Positions 34,675-42,777 of a DNA stretch of 64,000 nt are shown here, piece by piece. Every line of letters starts with the position of its first letter. The first letter of the stretch is position 1. The translations under genes and the position numbers were made by a program. Under the pieces are notes generated by a model that was given only the letters and a program-made list of their open reading frames with translations, did no database searches and had not been told where the DNA came from. The stretch comes from JANQGH01 sp039177555. Its GTDB lineage: Bacteria > Pseudomonadota > Alphaproteobacteria > DSM-16000 > Inquilinaceae. Where the stretch lies: assembly GCA_039177555.1 (NCBI GenBank), contig JBCDFV010000023.1, positions 7,711 through 71,710 of the forward strand. The letters are read 5' to 3'.

Positions 34675-35552
34675 CCCTTCAGCCCGGCCAGTTCGCGCAT
34701 CATGGCGTAAATCGCGGTCCAGTCCTCGCCGCCGCGCCCTTGTCCGCGCGCCAGCGTGTATTGCTCCCGCGCCGCCGCGCCGAGGGGCGCCGGCACATTG
34801 GCGCTTCCGGCGACCTCCAAGGCCAGGCCGATGTCCTTGTGCGCCAGATCCAGCATGAAGGCAGGCGTCAGGTCGCCCTTCAGCACCTTGGCGGGATAGG
34901 TCGTGTTCATGTGGCCCTGGCCGGCGGCGGTGCCGGCCATCACCCGCCGTGCCAAAGCGACGTCCAGGCCGCTCTTCTCGGCCAAGGTAAGGGCCTCGGC
35001 CGTCAGCACGTTGTTGGCGATCGACATGAAGTTGTTGACGATCTTCATGCGGATGCCCGTGCCGGGGCCGCCACAATCGACCGTTTCATCGCCCATGCAG
35101 TCGAACGCCGGCTGCGCGCGCGCGATGTCGGACGCCGTGCCGCCGGCAAGGACCAGCAGCTTGCCCTCGATCGCGTGCAGCGAGGTGCGTCCCACCGGCG
35201 CGTCGACCATGCCGATGCCCCGTTCCGCCAGCGCCGAACGAATGGCATCGCTCTCCAGCGGATGGATCGTCGACATATCGACGACCAACGCCGATGGCGG
35301 CAATGCATCCCGCGCACTGTCGGGGCCGAGAAGGGCTGTCCTGACATGCTCCGCGTTCGGCAGCATGGTGATAACCAGATCGGCAGCGCCAACAGCCTCC
35401 GCCGCCGAACCGGCGCCGATACCGCCATGGTCCACGTGTTTGGCCACGGCGTCGTCCTGAACGTCGAAGCCGGCCACTTCGTGGCCGCCCTGGACCAGAT
35501 TGTGGGCCATCGGCAGGCCCATCGTGCCCAATCCGATAAAGGCGATGCGCAT
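34671..35552 (-). CDS. 3-hydroxyisobutyrate dehydrogenase-family reductase, sulfolactaldehyde reductase-like
   Basis: This 293-residue protein has the beta-HAD Rossmann start IAFIGLGTMGLPMAHNL and the catalytic lysine in GIRMKIVNNFMSIAN (Lys170). In place of the usual DAPVSGG it has DAPVGRTS (121-124), the arrangement I recall from E. coli YihU, where the Arg and Ser contact the sulfonate of sulfolactaldehyde. VVDMSTIHPL, SGTAAG-like AGTAAGQGH and AFMLDLAHKDIGLALEVA also align closely with YihU. It likely reduces sulfolactaldehyde or a close analogue. It is transcribed after the nucleoside hydrolase, seven bases away. Confidence 0.82.
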   Translation of the reverse strand: MRIAFIGLGTMGLPMAHNLVQGGHEVAGFDVQDDAVAKHVDHGGIGAGSAAEAVGAADLVITMLPNAEHVRTALLGPDSARDALPPSALVVDMSTIHPLESDAIRSALAERGIGMVDAPVGRTSLHAIEGKLLVLAGGTASDIARAQPAFDCMGDETVDCGGPGTGIRMKIVNNFMSIANNVLTAEALTLAEKSGLDVALARRVMAGTAAGQGHMNTTYPAKVLKGDLTPAFMLDLAHKDIGLALEVAGSANVPAPLGAAAREQYTLARGQGRGGEDWTAIYAMMRELAGLKG

Positions 35553-35559
35553 GGCCGGC

Positions 35560-36669
35560 CTACGGTGCCTGTTCCAGCTTCAGGTAAAAGTCGCGATAGA
35601 TGGCGTCGCGGTTGATGTCGTAAGCCTCGCGCATCGCATGGCGCCCCTCGGGGTGCTGCCAGGTCAGATCGTCGGCCAGGACGGGCGCCGGCAAGATGTC
35701 GGTCGGCACCCAGGCGGGATTGATCAGCCAGGCGATGTTGATGATGTCCCAGACGATCCAAGTGCGCCATTCGATGCCGGTGATGCCGCGCTGATCGTGG
35801 ATCGGGTTGTTGGTATAGAGATGATAGAGATAGTCGCCGATCGCGCCCTTGCCGCGCACCCATTTCTCCATCTCCGGCAGCGAGATGGTGAGCTGCGCCC
35901 CGATGTGGAACCCGGGCAGGTAGACATGGGCCACGCCGCTCTCAAACAGCAATTGTGATGCCAATTTGTCCTGCACCAGGTTCAGCGACGGCACGTTGTT
36001 GCGATGGCTGCGGCTCGGGTAGCCCGAGGTCCACAAAACGACCATGTTGTCGATGATCTCCGGCGCCATCAGCAGCGCCGAGGCGATGTTGGTGACGCAG
36101 CCGATCGCCGAGACATAAAGCGGCCGGTCCGAAGGCGCCAAGGCCTGCTCGATGATGAACTCTGCCGCCGGCGTGCGGATCGGCTGGTCCAGTGAGGTGA
36201 GATAGCCGGGCGAGCCGTGGAAGACCTTGCCGCCGGGGTCCATGTTCAGCTTGTCGTAGACCCGCAGGATTTCGTCATAGCTGCGCTGTTCGCCTTCGTC
36301 GGGCGGCACGAACTCGACTTCGGCCGGGTGTCTTTCTTGGTCTATCAAGCCTTCGACCCAGCCGCGATAGGTGCCGACGATCGCGTGTTCCTCGGCCGTT
36401 TTGGCGCCGCCTTCCTTCATGATCTCGTGCGCCTGCAAGAGGCCCGGCCGCAGATGCTGGAACGAGTAGGGCTCTGCCGTGACGCCTTCCACCTCGATCT
36501 GGTCCGGCGACAACAGCGCCCAGGCGAGCGCGAACTGGTCGTCGATCTCGTTGGCGGTATCCGTGTCCAGCACCATGCGCACGGGGCCCGTGGGCGGCGC
36601 CAGCAGGCGGCGCATATGGTCATCGGGAAGCGGTTTGAACCGGTCGATGATCTCGCGGGGAATGGCCAT
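35560..36669 (-). CDS. Nucleoside hydrolase-family protein
   Basis: This 369-residue protein has the N-terminal calcium-binding aspartate cluster of nucleoside hydrolases in VLDTDTANEIDDQFALAW (Asp35, 37, 43, 44), but the loop between the second and third aspartates is two residues longer than in the classic DxDPGxDD motif. A C-terminal metal aspartate is less clear. The family cleaves N-ribosidic bonds; this longer-loop group may act on other glycosides. Ribosome site AAAGGAT precedes the ATG at 36669. It heads a two-gene minus-strand operon with the sulfolactaldehyde reductase-like gene. Confidence 0.85.
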   Translation of the reverse strand: MAIPREIIDRFKPLPDDHMRRLLAPPTGPVRMVLDTDTANEIDDQFALAWALLSPDQIEVEGVTAEPYSFQHLRPGLLQAHEIMKEGGAKTAEEHAIVGTYRGWVEGLIDQERHPAEVEFVPPDEGEQRSYDEILRVYDKLNMDPGGKVFHGSPGYLTSLDQPIRTPAAEFIIEQALAPSDRPLYVSAIGCVTNIASALLMAPEIIDNMVVLWTSGYPSRSHRNNVPSLNLVQDKLASQLLFESGVAHVYLPGFHIGAQLTISLPEMEKWVRGKGAIGDYLYHLYTNNPIHDQRGITGIEWRTWIVWDIINIAWLINPAWVPTDILPAPVLADDLTWQHPEGRHAMREAYDINRDAIYRDFYLKLEQAP

Positions 36670-36796
36670 CGTTTTTTGTTATCCTTTGTGTCGCGCGGGT
36701 AAGCGTGGGCGGTCGGGGTGCGGATTGGCGGTGGCGTCAACACAGTATGCCGGCTCAGCCGACGAACGTGAACCATGATTTGATATAACAGATTTT

Positions 36797-36817
36797 CCGG
36801 GCCGTTTGCGTGCCCGG
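36797..36817 (+). other. Leader hairpin upstream of the Tat-exported binding protein
   Basis: CCGGGC (36797-36802) and GCCCGG (36812-36817) form a six-base stem, extended by one T-A pair, around a nine-base loop, about 15 bases before the ribosome site of the next gene. A TATAAC at 36784-36789 could be a -10 box, but I see no matching -35. It may influence translation; evidence is structural only. Confidence 0.3.
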
Positions 36818-36842
36818 ACGGCTGCCATCTGAGGAGGGGAGG

Positions 36843-38039
36843 ATGACGATCAAAGACGAACGCACCACCATCGGTCGCCGGCACCTTATCGGATCGATGG
36901 CAGCGGCGGGACTGGCCGCACCCGCCCTATTGCGGCCGCGCCGGTCGTCGGCGTCCGGCACGGTCGAAATCGGCGCCGTTCTGCCGCTCACCGGCGCCTG
37001 GCAGGTGTTTGGCCAGCAGGCGCGGCTGGGCATCGATCTCGCGATCGCCGAGATCAACCAGGCTGGCGGCATCCTCGGCCAGACGGTCTCGATCGACTAT
37101 CAGGACGATGCCAGCGATCCTCAGAACTCAGCCGCCGCTGCGGAGAGCCTGGTGGCCCGAAGCGGTGTCGTCGCGGTCACCGGCCCGATCTCGTCGGCGT
37201 CCCGCGACGCCCTTGCCGATGCCATGACGCAGTCGCGCACGCCGCTGCTGTACGCCACGGACTATGAGGGCGGCGCCTGCAACGACGTCTTCTTCTTTTT
37301 CAACAGCGTGCCCAACCAGAGCGCGGAGCCGCTAATGCGCTATGCCGTGGGCGAGATTGCCGACACGGTCTTCATGTTGGGCGCCGACTATGTCTGGCCG
37401 CACCGGATGTTCGAAACCTCGGCGGAGACCGTCGAGGCGGCGGGCGGACAGGTGCTGGATCAGCGCTTCGTGCCGGTCGCCGGCCTGTCGGACTATGGCG
37501 AGATCGTCGGCGCCATCCGGTCCAGCGGCGCCGGCCTGCTCGTGCTGGCCCTGCCGGGCGCGCAGCATCTGGCGTTCGTGAACCAGGCTTACGAGGAGGG
37601 GCTGTTGGGCCAGGTGACCGTCTGCAATCTTGGCGGCATCGCGACCTATTTCCATCCGGACGACACCGACGCGGCGACGGCCGCCTATGGCTGCGAACCC
37701 TTCATCGAAACCGACCCCTCCGCCGTCGCCCAAGCGTTCGTGTCAGGCATCCGCGCAAGTGCCGGACCTGACGCCGTCGTAACCTCCTACGCCATGACCC
37801 ATTACAATGCGATGCACGCGTTGAAGTCGGCGTTGGAGCGGTCGGGCGAGATCTCGCGCGAGGCGGCGGTCGCGGGCTTGGCGGGCTTGGAGTATCAGAC
37901 CCCGACAGGCCCGTCCCAAATCGATGCCGACACCCATCATTCGACGCTGTCGATGTTCATCGCCCATACGGGGGCGGGCACGCTGGAGATCGTGGAGCCG
38001 CTGGGCGCCATCGCGCCGCAGCCGGGGTGCACCGTTTAG
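36843..38039 (+). CDS. Tat-exported ABC substrate-binding protein (urea/amide/branched-chain type)
   Basis: This 398-residue protein begins with a twin-arginine signal (TIGRRHLIGSMAAAGLAAPA) and continues as a type 1 binding protein of the UrtA/FmdD/LivJ group: VEIGAVLPLTGAWQVFGQQA, GIDLAIAEINQAGGILG and QDDASDPQNSAAAAESLVA. A very good ribosome site (GAGGAGGGGAGG) selects ATG 36843 over an upstream in-frame start at 36810. It stands alone, with no permease or ATPase genes beside it, so it must borrow a transporter or act in sensing. It converges on the quinone oxidoreductase gene. Confidence 0.9.
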   Translation: MTIKDERTTIGRRHLIGSMAAAGLAAPALLRPRRSSASGTVEIGAVLPLTGAWQVFGQQARLGIDLAIAEINQAGGILGQTVSIDYQDDASDPQNSAAAAESLVARSGVVAVTGPISSASRDALADAMTQSRTPLLYATDYEGGACNDVFFFFNSVPNQSAEPLMRYAVGEIADTVFMLGADYVWPHRMFETSAETVEAAGGQVLDQRFVPVAGLSDYGEIVGAIRSSGAGLLVLALPGAQHLAFVNQAYEEGLLGQVTVCNLGGIATYFHPDDTDAATAAYGCEPFIETDPSAVAQAFVSGIRASAGPDAVVTSYAMTHYNAMHALKSALERSGEISREAAVAGLAGLEYQTPTGPSQIDADTHHSTLSMFIAHTGAGTLEIVEPLGAIAPQPGCTV

Positions 38040-38051
38040 ACCGACAGGCCC

Positions 38052-39050
38052 TCAGTCGATCTCGACGACCACCGTGCCGATCGCGCCGGCCTCCGCCGCT
38101 TCATGGGCGGCGGCGATCCGGTCCAGCGGAAAACGTTCCGCCACCGCGACCTGAAGCGTGCCGTTGGTGGCCAGCCGATCGATCGCTTCGATACCGGCCT
38201 GGCGCGCGTTTTCCGGCAGGTTGAAGCCCTGAACGAAGCGAACGTTCACGCCCTTGAACGCCAGCGCGTAGTAGGGCAGCACCGGCTCCGGATCGGACGT
38301 GGAGGAGTAGGAGGCGATCACGCCGTTCGGCTTGATCACCTCGCAATCGATGGCGAGATTGGCGGCGAAGTCGACCTCGATAATGCGGTCGACATCGGCG
38401 CCGTCCGTCAGGTCCAGCACCCGCGCCGCGACGTCTTCCTCGCGGTAGTTGATGGTTTCGGCTGCGCCCGCGGCCCGGGCATGCCGCGCCTTTTCCTCGC
38501 CGCTGACCGTGCCGATCACCTTCGCACCGCCTTGGGCCGCGAACTGCACGGCAAAATGGGCGACCGCGCCGGCCGCGCCGGCAACCAGGATGGTCTGGCC
38601 GGCCACCGGGCCGTCGGCGAAGACCGCGCGGTGGGCCGTCAGCGCCGGCACACCCAGGCAGGCGCCATCGGCAAAGGTGAGGCCGTCGGGCAGGGGCACG
38701 GCCTGGGCCGCCGGCAGGGCGCAGAAATCGGCCGCCGTGCCCAGGCTGCGGCCCGGCTCGTTATAGCCGCCTTGGGCGTTCCACAGCCAAACAGGTTCAC
38801 CGATGCGCTCGGCCGAGACCCCGTCGCCGACGGCCGCGATCTCGCCGGCGCCGTCGGAATGGGGCACGACCAGATCGTGATCCATGGCCATACCGCGCCA
38901 GCCCGCCCGGCGCTTCAAGTCCGACGGATTGATGCCGGAGGCGCGCACGCGCACCAGCACCTCGCCCGGCGCCGGTTCCGGCGCGGGCAGGTCGCCGATC
39001 GTCAGGACGGAGGCGGCGGGGCCGGTCGACCGGTACCAGGCAGCACGCAT
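38052..39050 (-). CDS. Zinc-independent alcohol dehydrogenase/NADPH:quinone oxidoreductase family
   Basis: This 332-residue medium-chain dehydrogenase/reductase lacks the catalytic-zinc cysteine pattern and resembles QOR (quinone reductase): GEVLVRVRASGINPSDLKRR, then the cofactor loop TILVAGAAGAVAHFAVQFAAQGG and INYREEDVAARV. It reduces a quinone or enone with NADPH. It lies 25 bases downstream of the M28 peptidase gene and is probably co-transcribed from the IclR-operator promoter. The tie between a quinone reductase and a peptidase is not obvious. Confidence 0.88.
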   Translation of the reverse strand: MRAAWYRSTGPAASVLTIGDLPAPEPAPGEVLVRVRASGINPSDLKRRAGWRGMAMDHDLVVPHSDGAGEIAAVGDGVSAERIGEPVWLWNAQGGYNEPGRSLGTAADFCALPAAQAVPLPDGLTFADGACLGVPALTAHRAVFADGPVAGQTILVAGAAGAVAHFAVQFAAQGGAKVIGTVSGEEKARHARAAGAAETINYREEDVAARVLDLTDGADVDRIIEVDFAANLAIDCEVIKPNGVIASYSSTSDPEPVLPYYALAFKGVNVRFVQGFNLPENARQAGIEAIDRLATNGTLQVAVAERFPLDRIAAAHEAAEAGAIGTVVVEID

Positions 39051-39075
39051 GCCGGCCGACCCCCTTTTCAGATCC

Positions 39076-40812
39076 CTAGGCCGCCTTGCGCGCCAGCTCG
39101 ATATGCCGGGTTGCCTGGCGCAGGGCCGAGATCAGGCGATTGCGCCCGCGCACAAGCTGGGTCACGGCAAAGCCCAACGTGCCGTTGCTCTGGTGATAGT
39201 CCAGATCCTTCACCGTCGCGATGGTCGGCAGGGGCGGCACGGTCAGGGCCGGGTCGTGGCGGAACCGCGCCTCGCGGGTGAAGTTGATCGGCACCAGGAT
39301 GCGCGCCAGGTCCTGGATGATCGTGTTCGCGGTTTCAGGCGCGACCGCGCCACTCTCGATGCTCGCATAAAGGTCGTCCAGCGCCGCCGCCATCGTTTCC
39401 GCCGCTTCCTTGGCCGGGCCCAGGTCAAAGCGATCGCCGGCGGTCTTCTGATAGCCGGCTATCGTGTCCAGGAATTCCTTCGCCGTCGCCCGCCAGTCAA
39501 AGGGCAGGATCTCGGCGTTGGCGTTGCGGAACACGGCCAACAGATAGACCTTGATGTCGCGCAGCATGGAGTCCTTGTCGGCGATCTCCAGCGTGTCGTT
39601 TTCGGTGTGCCAGGCGATGTTGCCGCCGCAGCCGCCGACCGCGTAATAGCCCTTCTCTTCCCGCAGGGCCGTGGTCATCGTCGACGACAACATGAAGTAG
39701 CTGCTGATGCCGATATTGTTGAAGGAATAGTCGCCGGCCCGGTGCGGCCGCTCGCCGCCGATCGGCTTGTCGGCCACTTCCTTCACGATCTCGGCGATGA
39801 AGCTGTCGGCCTCGGACATCAGCGACAGGTTCTCGAACTCTGTCGCCCAGCGGCAGCCGGGGCTGTCGCAATTGACCTGCGCGACGCAGTTGGCCTCCAG
39901 GTCCAGCGCGAATTCGTCGGCGAACCAGGTGCTGCCGGCGTAACGGCCGGTCGAGTGACCGGGCCACCAGGCGATGCGCACCGACCGCTTCAGCTTGTCC
40001 CGGTTGTTCCACAGGACGCGGGCGACCTCCAGCATGGTCGCGTCGCCGGTGGCGTTGTCGCCGACACCGACATCCCAACTGTCTAGGTGTCCGTGCAGCA
40101 GCACGTACTTCTCCGGCTCTTCGGTGCCGGGGATGAAGACGTCCGGCAGGGTGGAGGTGAACCAGCCTTCCTCCATGTCGGCGAACAGCTTGATGGTGGC
40201 GCCCTCGCGGGCCAGCGCGATCAGCTCGTCCCCGTCCGGCTTGCTGACGGCGACCGAGACCACGCCGGGCTTGCGCGGCAGGTCGTCCAGGTCCGGCGTG
40301 CCCCAGATGGTGGTGCAGATGCCCCAATGGATGTCGACACCGGGGTTGATGCCGATCACACCGATCGCGCCCAGCTCTTCAAACTGAGAGATCATGCCCG
40401 GGCTGGCGAAACCCTCGGAGATGACGATCTTGCCGGCGACCCGGTTGGCCGCCGGATCGTCGGGGTCCAGCTTCTTGTCGAAGATCGTGTCGATATCGTC
40501 GGCCTGGTTGGCGGCGACGTACAGCAGTTCGCCTTCAAGACCATCCTTGGCGTCGACGCTGTAGGCCGGTGGCTTGGCCCGGAACGTCTTGCCGCCGGCC
40601 TCGACCCGCGCCTCGCCCGGCAGGCTGAGATACAACGACGGCTCATGCACCGTGACGTCGACGCCATGGGCGCGCAGGCGCGAGACCACATCGTCCATGC
40701 CGCGCGCCACGTCGGTCGGGTGCTCGCGCTTGAAGGTCGAAAACCGCTCTACCAGCCCCCAGGGCTCATCCAGGCTGACATCGGCCAGCAGGCCGGATTC
40801 GATCTCGTTCAT
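39076..40812 (-). CDS. M28-family zinc aminopeptidase with PA domain
   Basis: This 578-residue protein has a protease-associated insert (about 100-230, including GAIGVIGINPGVDIHWGI) and an M28 catalytic core: LLHGHLDSWDVGVGDNATGD with the first zinc His and Asp, QVNCDSPGC, and AWHTENDTLEIADKD with a further zinc histidine. No signal peptide is present, so it is likely cytoplasmic. It probably cleaves dipeptides or N-acyl amino acids brought in by the transporter at 42778-48403. A composite IclR-type operator lies 46 bases upstream, matching the one before the racemase operon. Confidence 0.88.
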   Translation of the reverse strand: MNEIESGLLADVSLDEPWGLVERFSTFKREHPTDVARGMDDVVSRLRAHGVDVTVHEPSLYLSLPGEARVEAGGKTFRAKPPAYSVDAKDGLEGELLYVAANQADDIDTIFDKKLDPDDPAANRVAGKIVISEGFASPGMISQFEELGAIGVIGINPGVDIHWGICTTIWGTPDLDDLPRKPGVVSVAVSKPDGDELIALAREGATIKLFADMEEGWFTSTLPDVFIPGTEEPEKYVLLHGHLDSWDVGVGDNATGDATMLEVARVLWNNRDKLKRSVRIAWWPGHSTGRYAGSTWFADEFALDLEANCVAQVNCDSPGCRWATEFENLSLMSEADSFIAEIVKEVADKPIGGERPHRAGDYSFNNIGISSYFMLSSTMTTALREEKGYYAVGGCGGNIAWHTENDTLEIADKDSMLRDIKVYLLAVFRNANAEILPFDWRATAKEFLDTIAGYQKTAGDRFDLGPAKEAAETMAAALDDLYASIESGAVAPETANTIIQDLARILVPINFTREARFRHDPALTVPPLPTIATVKDLDYHQSNGTLGFAVTQLVRGRNRLISALRQATRHIELARKAA

Positions 40813-40857
40813 CCGCTATCCCTTCCCTTGCGCGCGATCGCCGGCATGGCGACAATC

Positions 40858-40885
40858 CTGTTTCATTCAATGAAACAGCGTTTCA
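40858..40885 (-). promoter_or_regulatory. Composite IclR operator in front of the M28 peptidase operon
   Basis: Two overlapping palindromes: arms CTGTTTCATT and AATGAAACAG around a central C (40858-40878, perfect), and TGAAAC-AGC-GTTTCA (40871-40885, perfect). Read on the minus strand, toward the peptidase gene, the block matches the operator at 41864-41890 in 22 of 26 positions, and two of the four changes are compensatory within the palindrome. Such conservation on both sides of an IclR gene strongly suggests binding sites of that regulator. Confidence 0.72.
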
Positions 40886-40922
40886 GTTTGAGCGGGAGTC
40901 GTAGCAGCCTTGTTTTCCGGTC

Positions 40923-41747
40923 TCAAGCGGCGTCAGCATTTTCCGGTGAGATTTCGCGCAAGCCCGGCGCACCGGTCCCGGCTGTTGGTCGTCCCAGCCG
41001 CGTCGATATCGACAGGGCGGCGGCTTGCGCGGCCGACAGATGCGCGTCCTGGCGCGCGGCGTCCAGCCTGGCGTTGGGGCCGGCGACCGACAAGGCCGCC
41101 ACGACATCGCCATGCGGTCCCCAAATCGGCACGGCAATGGAATAGGCGCCGATGTCCAGATCGTCTTGGGCGATGTGATAGCCGTCTTCCCGAATGGTCT
41201 TCAGAATCGGCCGCAGTCTGGCGGGTTCGGTCACCGTTTGGGGCGTGTAGCGCTCAAGCGGCGCGGCCAGCACCTGGTCGATAACCTCGTCCGGCGCATA
41301 GGCCAGCAACAGCTTGCTGCCGCCGCCCGCATGCAGCGGCCCGCGCCGGCCGGCCTTGGCGAACAGCCGCATGGACTGGCGGCTTTCCCGTGTCGCCACG
41401 CACAGGATGTGGTTGGCGTCGCGGACGATCAGATTGATGTTCTCGTCGGTCTGGTCGCGCAGGCCATCCATGATCGGCGCCGCCGCCACGACAACGCTTT
41501 GCTGCTCGTCGACGCAGTTGCCGAGATAGGCCAGCCGATAGCCCAGCGCGTAGTGCGCCTGCCCGCCATCCTTGGCCACGAAGCCGCGCTCTTCCAGGGT
41601 CTGCAGAAGGCGGAAGGTCAGGGTCTTGGTGTAACCCAACTGTTTGGCCAGCTCCGTCACGCCGATATCCGGATGTTCGGCCAGCGCCTCCAGGACAAGC
41701 AGGGCCCGGTCGACGGCTTCGATCGTGTAACGGCGGGATGTGGTCAT
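40923..41747 (-). CDS. IclR-family transcriptional regulator of the peptide/racemase unit
   Basis: This 274-residue protein has an N-terminal winged helix (LLVLEALAEHPDIGVTELAK, then LGYTKTLTFRLLQTLEERGF) and the IclR effector domain (about 90-255), including GPLHAGGGSKLLLAYAPDEV with the conserved glycines and the ISVPI-like SIAVPIWGPHGDVVAALSVAG. It sits between two matching composite operators, one for the peptidase operon and one for the racemase-transporter operon, and probably regulates both. The effector is likely a peptide, amino acid or derivative. Confidence 0.92.
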   Translation of the reverse strand: MTTSRRYTIEAVDRALLVLEALAEHPDIGVTELAKQLGYTKTLTFRLLQTLEERGFVAKDGGQAHYALGYRLAYLGNCVDEQQSVVVAAAPIMDGLRDQTDENINLIVRDANHILCVATRESRQSMRLFAKAGRRGPLHAGGGSKLLLAYAPDEVIDQVLAAPLERYTPQTVTEPARLRPILKTIREDGYHIAQDDLDIGAYSIAVPIWGPHGDVVAALSVAGPNARLDAARQDAHLSAAQAAALSISTRLGRPTAGTGAPGLREISPENADAA

Positions 41748-41811
41748 GGCTCACCTATCCGACAAGGCAGGTCGACGTGCGTGTCCGCCCTGACAGGACG
41801 AACGAGGACGG

Positions 41812-41851
41812 CGTTAGGATGCTTGCGTCAATGACGTGACATGTCCTAACG
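41812..41851. promoter_or_regulatory. Nested inverted repeats between IclR and racemase genes
   Basis: CGTTAGGA (41812-41819) and TCCTAACG (41844-41851) are perfect inverted copies 24 bases apart. Inside them is a small palindrome, CGTCA-A-TGACG (41826-41836). This lies in the divergent promoter region, separate from the IclR composite operator. It could be a second regulator's site or an autoregulatory site; no clear -35/-10 pair was found. Confidence 0.4.
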
Positions 41852-41863
41852 TTCTCCTACTGA

Positions 41864-41890
41864 TGAAACGCCGTTTTATTCAATAAAACG
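41864..41890 (+). promoter_or_regulatory. Composite IclR operator in front of the racemase-transporter operon
   Basis: TGAAAC-GCC-GTTTTA (41864-41878) runs into a perfect palindrome with arms CGTTTTATT and AATAAAACG around a central C (41872-41890). The same two-part architecture, pointing toward the controlled gene, occurs at 40858-40885. It ends 28 bases before the racemase ATG, and so would cover the core promoter or first transcribed bases. Confidence 0.72.
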
Positions 41891-41918
41891 CAGTCACGTC
41901 AACACTAGGAGGCCGACC

Positions 41919-42671
41919 ATGAAAATCGCTTATGTCGTGCCAGGTCCCATGTCGAAGGGACCGATGGGCGCCACCGAAGTGAAGCGTCGTGAACGGTTGT
42001 TGAACCAATGGGCCTTTGAAGGCACGACGGCCCAGGTCGTCGATGTCGAGACCGGGCCGTCGTCCATCGAGTCCGCGTATGAGGAAATGCTGGCCATTCC
42101 GGCCACGCTTGATCTCATTCGCGATTGCGAGGCCGACGGGTTTGACGCCGCCATCATCGGCTGCTTCGGCGATCCGGGGCTTGAGGCGGCGCGGGAACTG
42201 GTCCGCATGCCGGTCATCGGGCCGGCGGAGTCGTCCATGCTGTTGGCCGCCTCCCTCGGCCACAAATTCTCGATCCTGACCATCTATGACAGCCTGATCG
42301 CCGGCCAGGAGCATCTGGCCCACAAGGCCGGTGTCGCGGCCAAGCTGGCGTCGGTGCGCGCCACCAACATCGCGGTCCTGGATCTGATGCAGGACCGGGC
42401 CGCCACGCTCGACCGGTTGATCGAGGTCAGCCGCGCCTGCGTGAAGCAGGACCGGGCGGATTCCATCCTACTGGGCTGCATGACCATGTCGTTCCTGGAC
42501 CTCGCCGAGACGGTTTCGGCGGAGATCGGGGTTCCCGTCATCAATGCCGGCAGGGCGGCCTTGAAGCTGGCCGAAACACAGGTTTCGATGGGCCTGAGCC
42601 ATTCCGCGACGGCCTTCGCGCCGCCGCCGAAACTGGCGGCCGCCAAGCCGAAAGAGGTTTTGAGCGCCTGA
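41919..42671 (+). CDS. Aspartate/glutamate/hydantoin racemase-family protein
   Basis: This 250-residue protein has the two cysteines expected of cofactor-independent racemases, in IIGCFGDPGLEA near residue 81 and LLGCMTMSFLDL near 188, with the pseudo-symmetric two-domain pattern of hydantoin racemases. It would racemise an amino acid, hydantoin or carbamoyl derivative. It is the first gene behind an IclR operator, followed by a complete peptide-type transporter. With the M28 peptidase it suggests use of substrates containing D-amino acids or hydantoins. Confidence 0.88.
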   Translation: MKIAYVVPGPMSKGPMGATEVKRRERLLNQWAFEGTTAQVVDVETGPSSIESAYEEMLAIPATLDLIRDCEADGFDAAIIGCFGDPGLEAARELVRMPVIGPAESSMLLAASLGHKFSILTIYDSLIAGQEHLAHKAGVAAKLASVRATNIAVLDLMQDRAATLDRLIEVSRACVKQDRADSILLGCMTMSFLDLAETVSAEIGVPVINAGRAALKLAETQVSMGLSHSATAFAPPPKLAAAKPKEVLSA

Positions 42672-42709
42672 GTGCCGACCGGCGGCAACCGCGCCGCTCA
42701 ACAAGAACA

Positions 42710-42739
42710 CGCCCGGCCCGAGCAATCGGAAACCGGGCG
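42710..42739 (+). other. Intercistronic hairpin with GNRA-type loop before the transporter genes
   Basis: CGCCCGG (42710-42716) pairs with CCGGGCG (42733-42739), and an inner stem CCGA/TCGG closes a GCAA tetraloop (42722-42725); the stems are separated by a small asymmetric bulge. It lies between the racemase and the binding-protein gene and has no T-run. It may act as a processing or stability element that sets the two gene products at different levels. Confidence 0.5.
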
Positions 42740-42777
42740 TCATGTACAAGCAGTGAATGAGCAAGGAGGTCCCTTTC

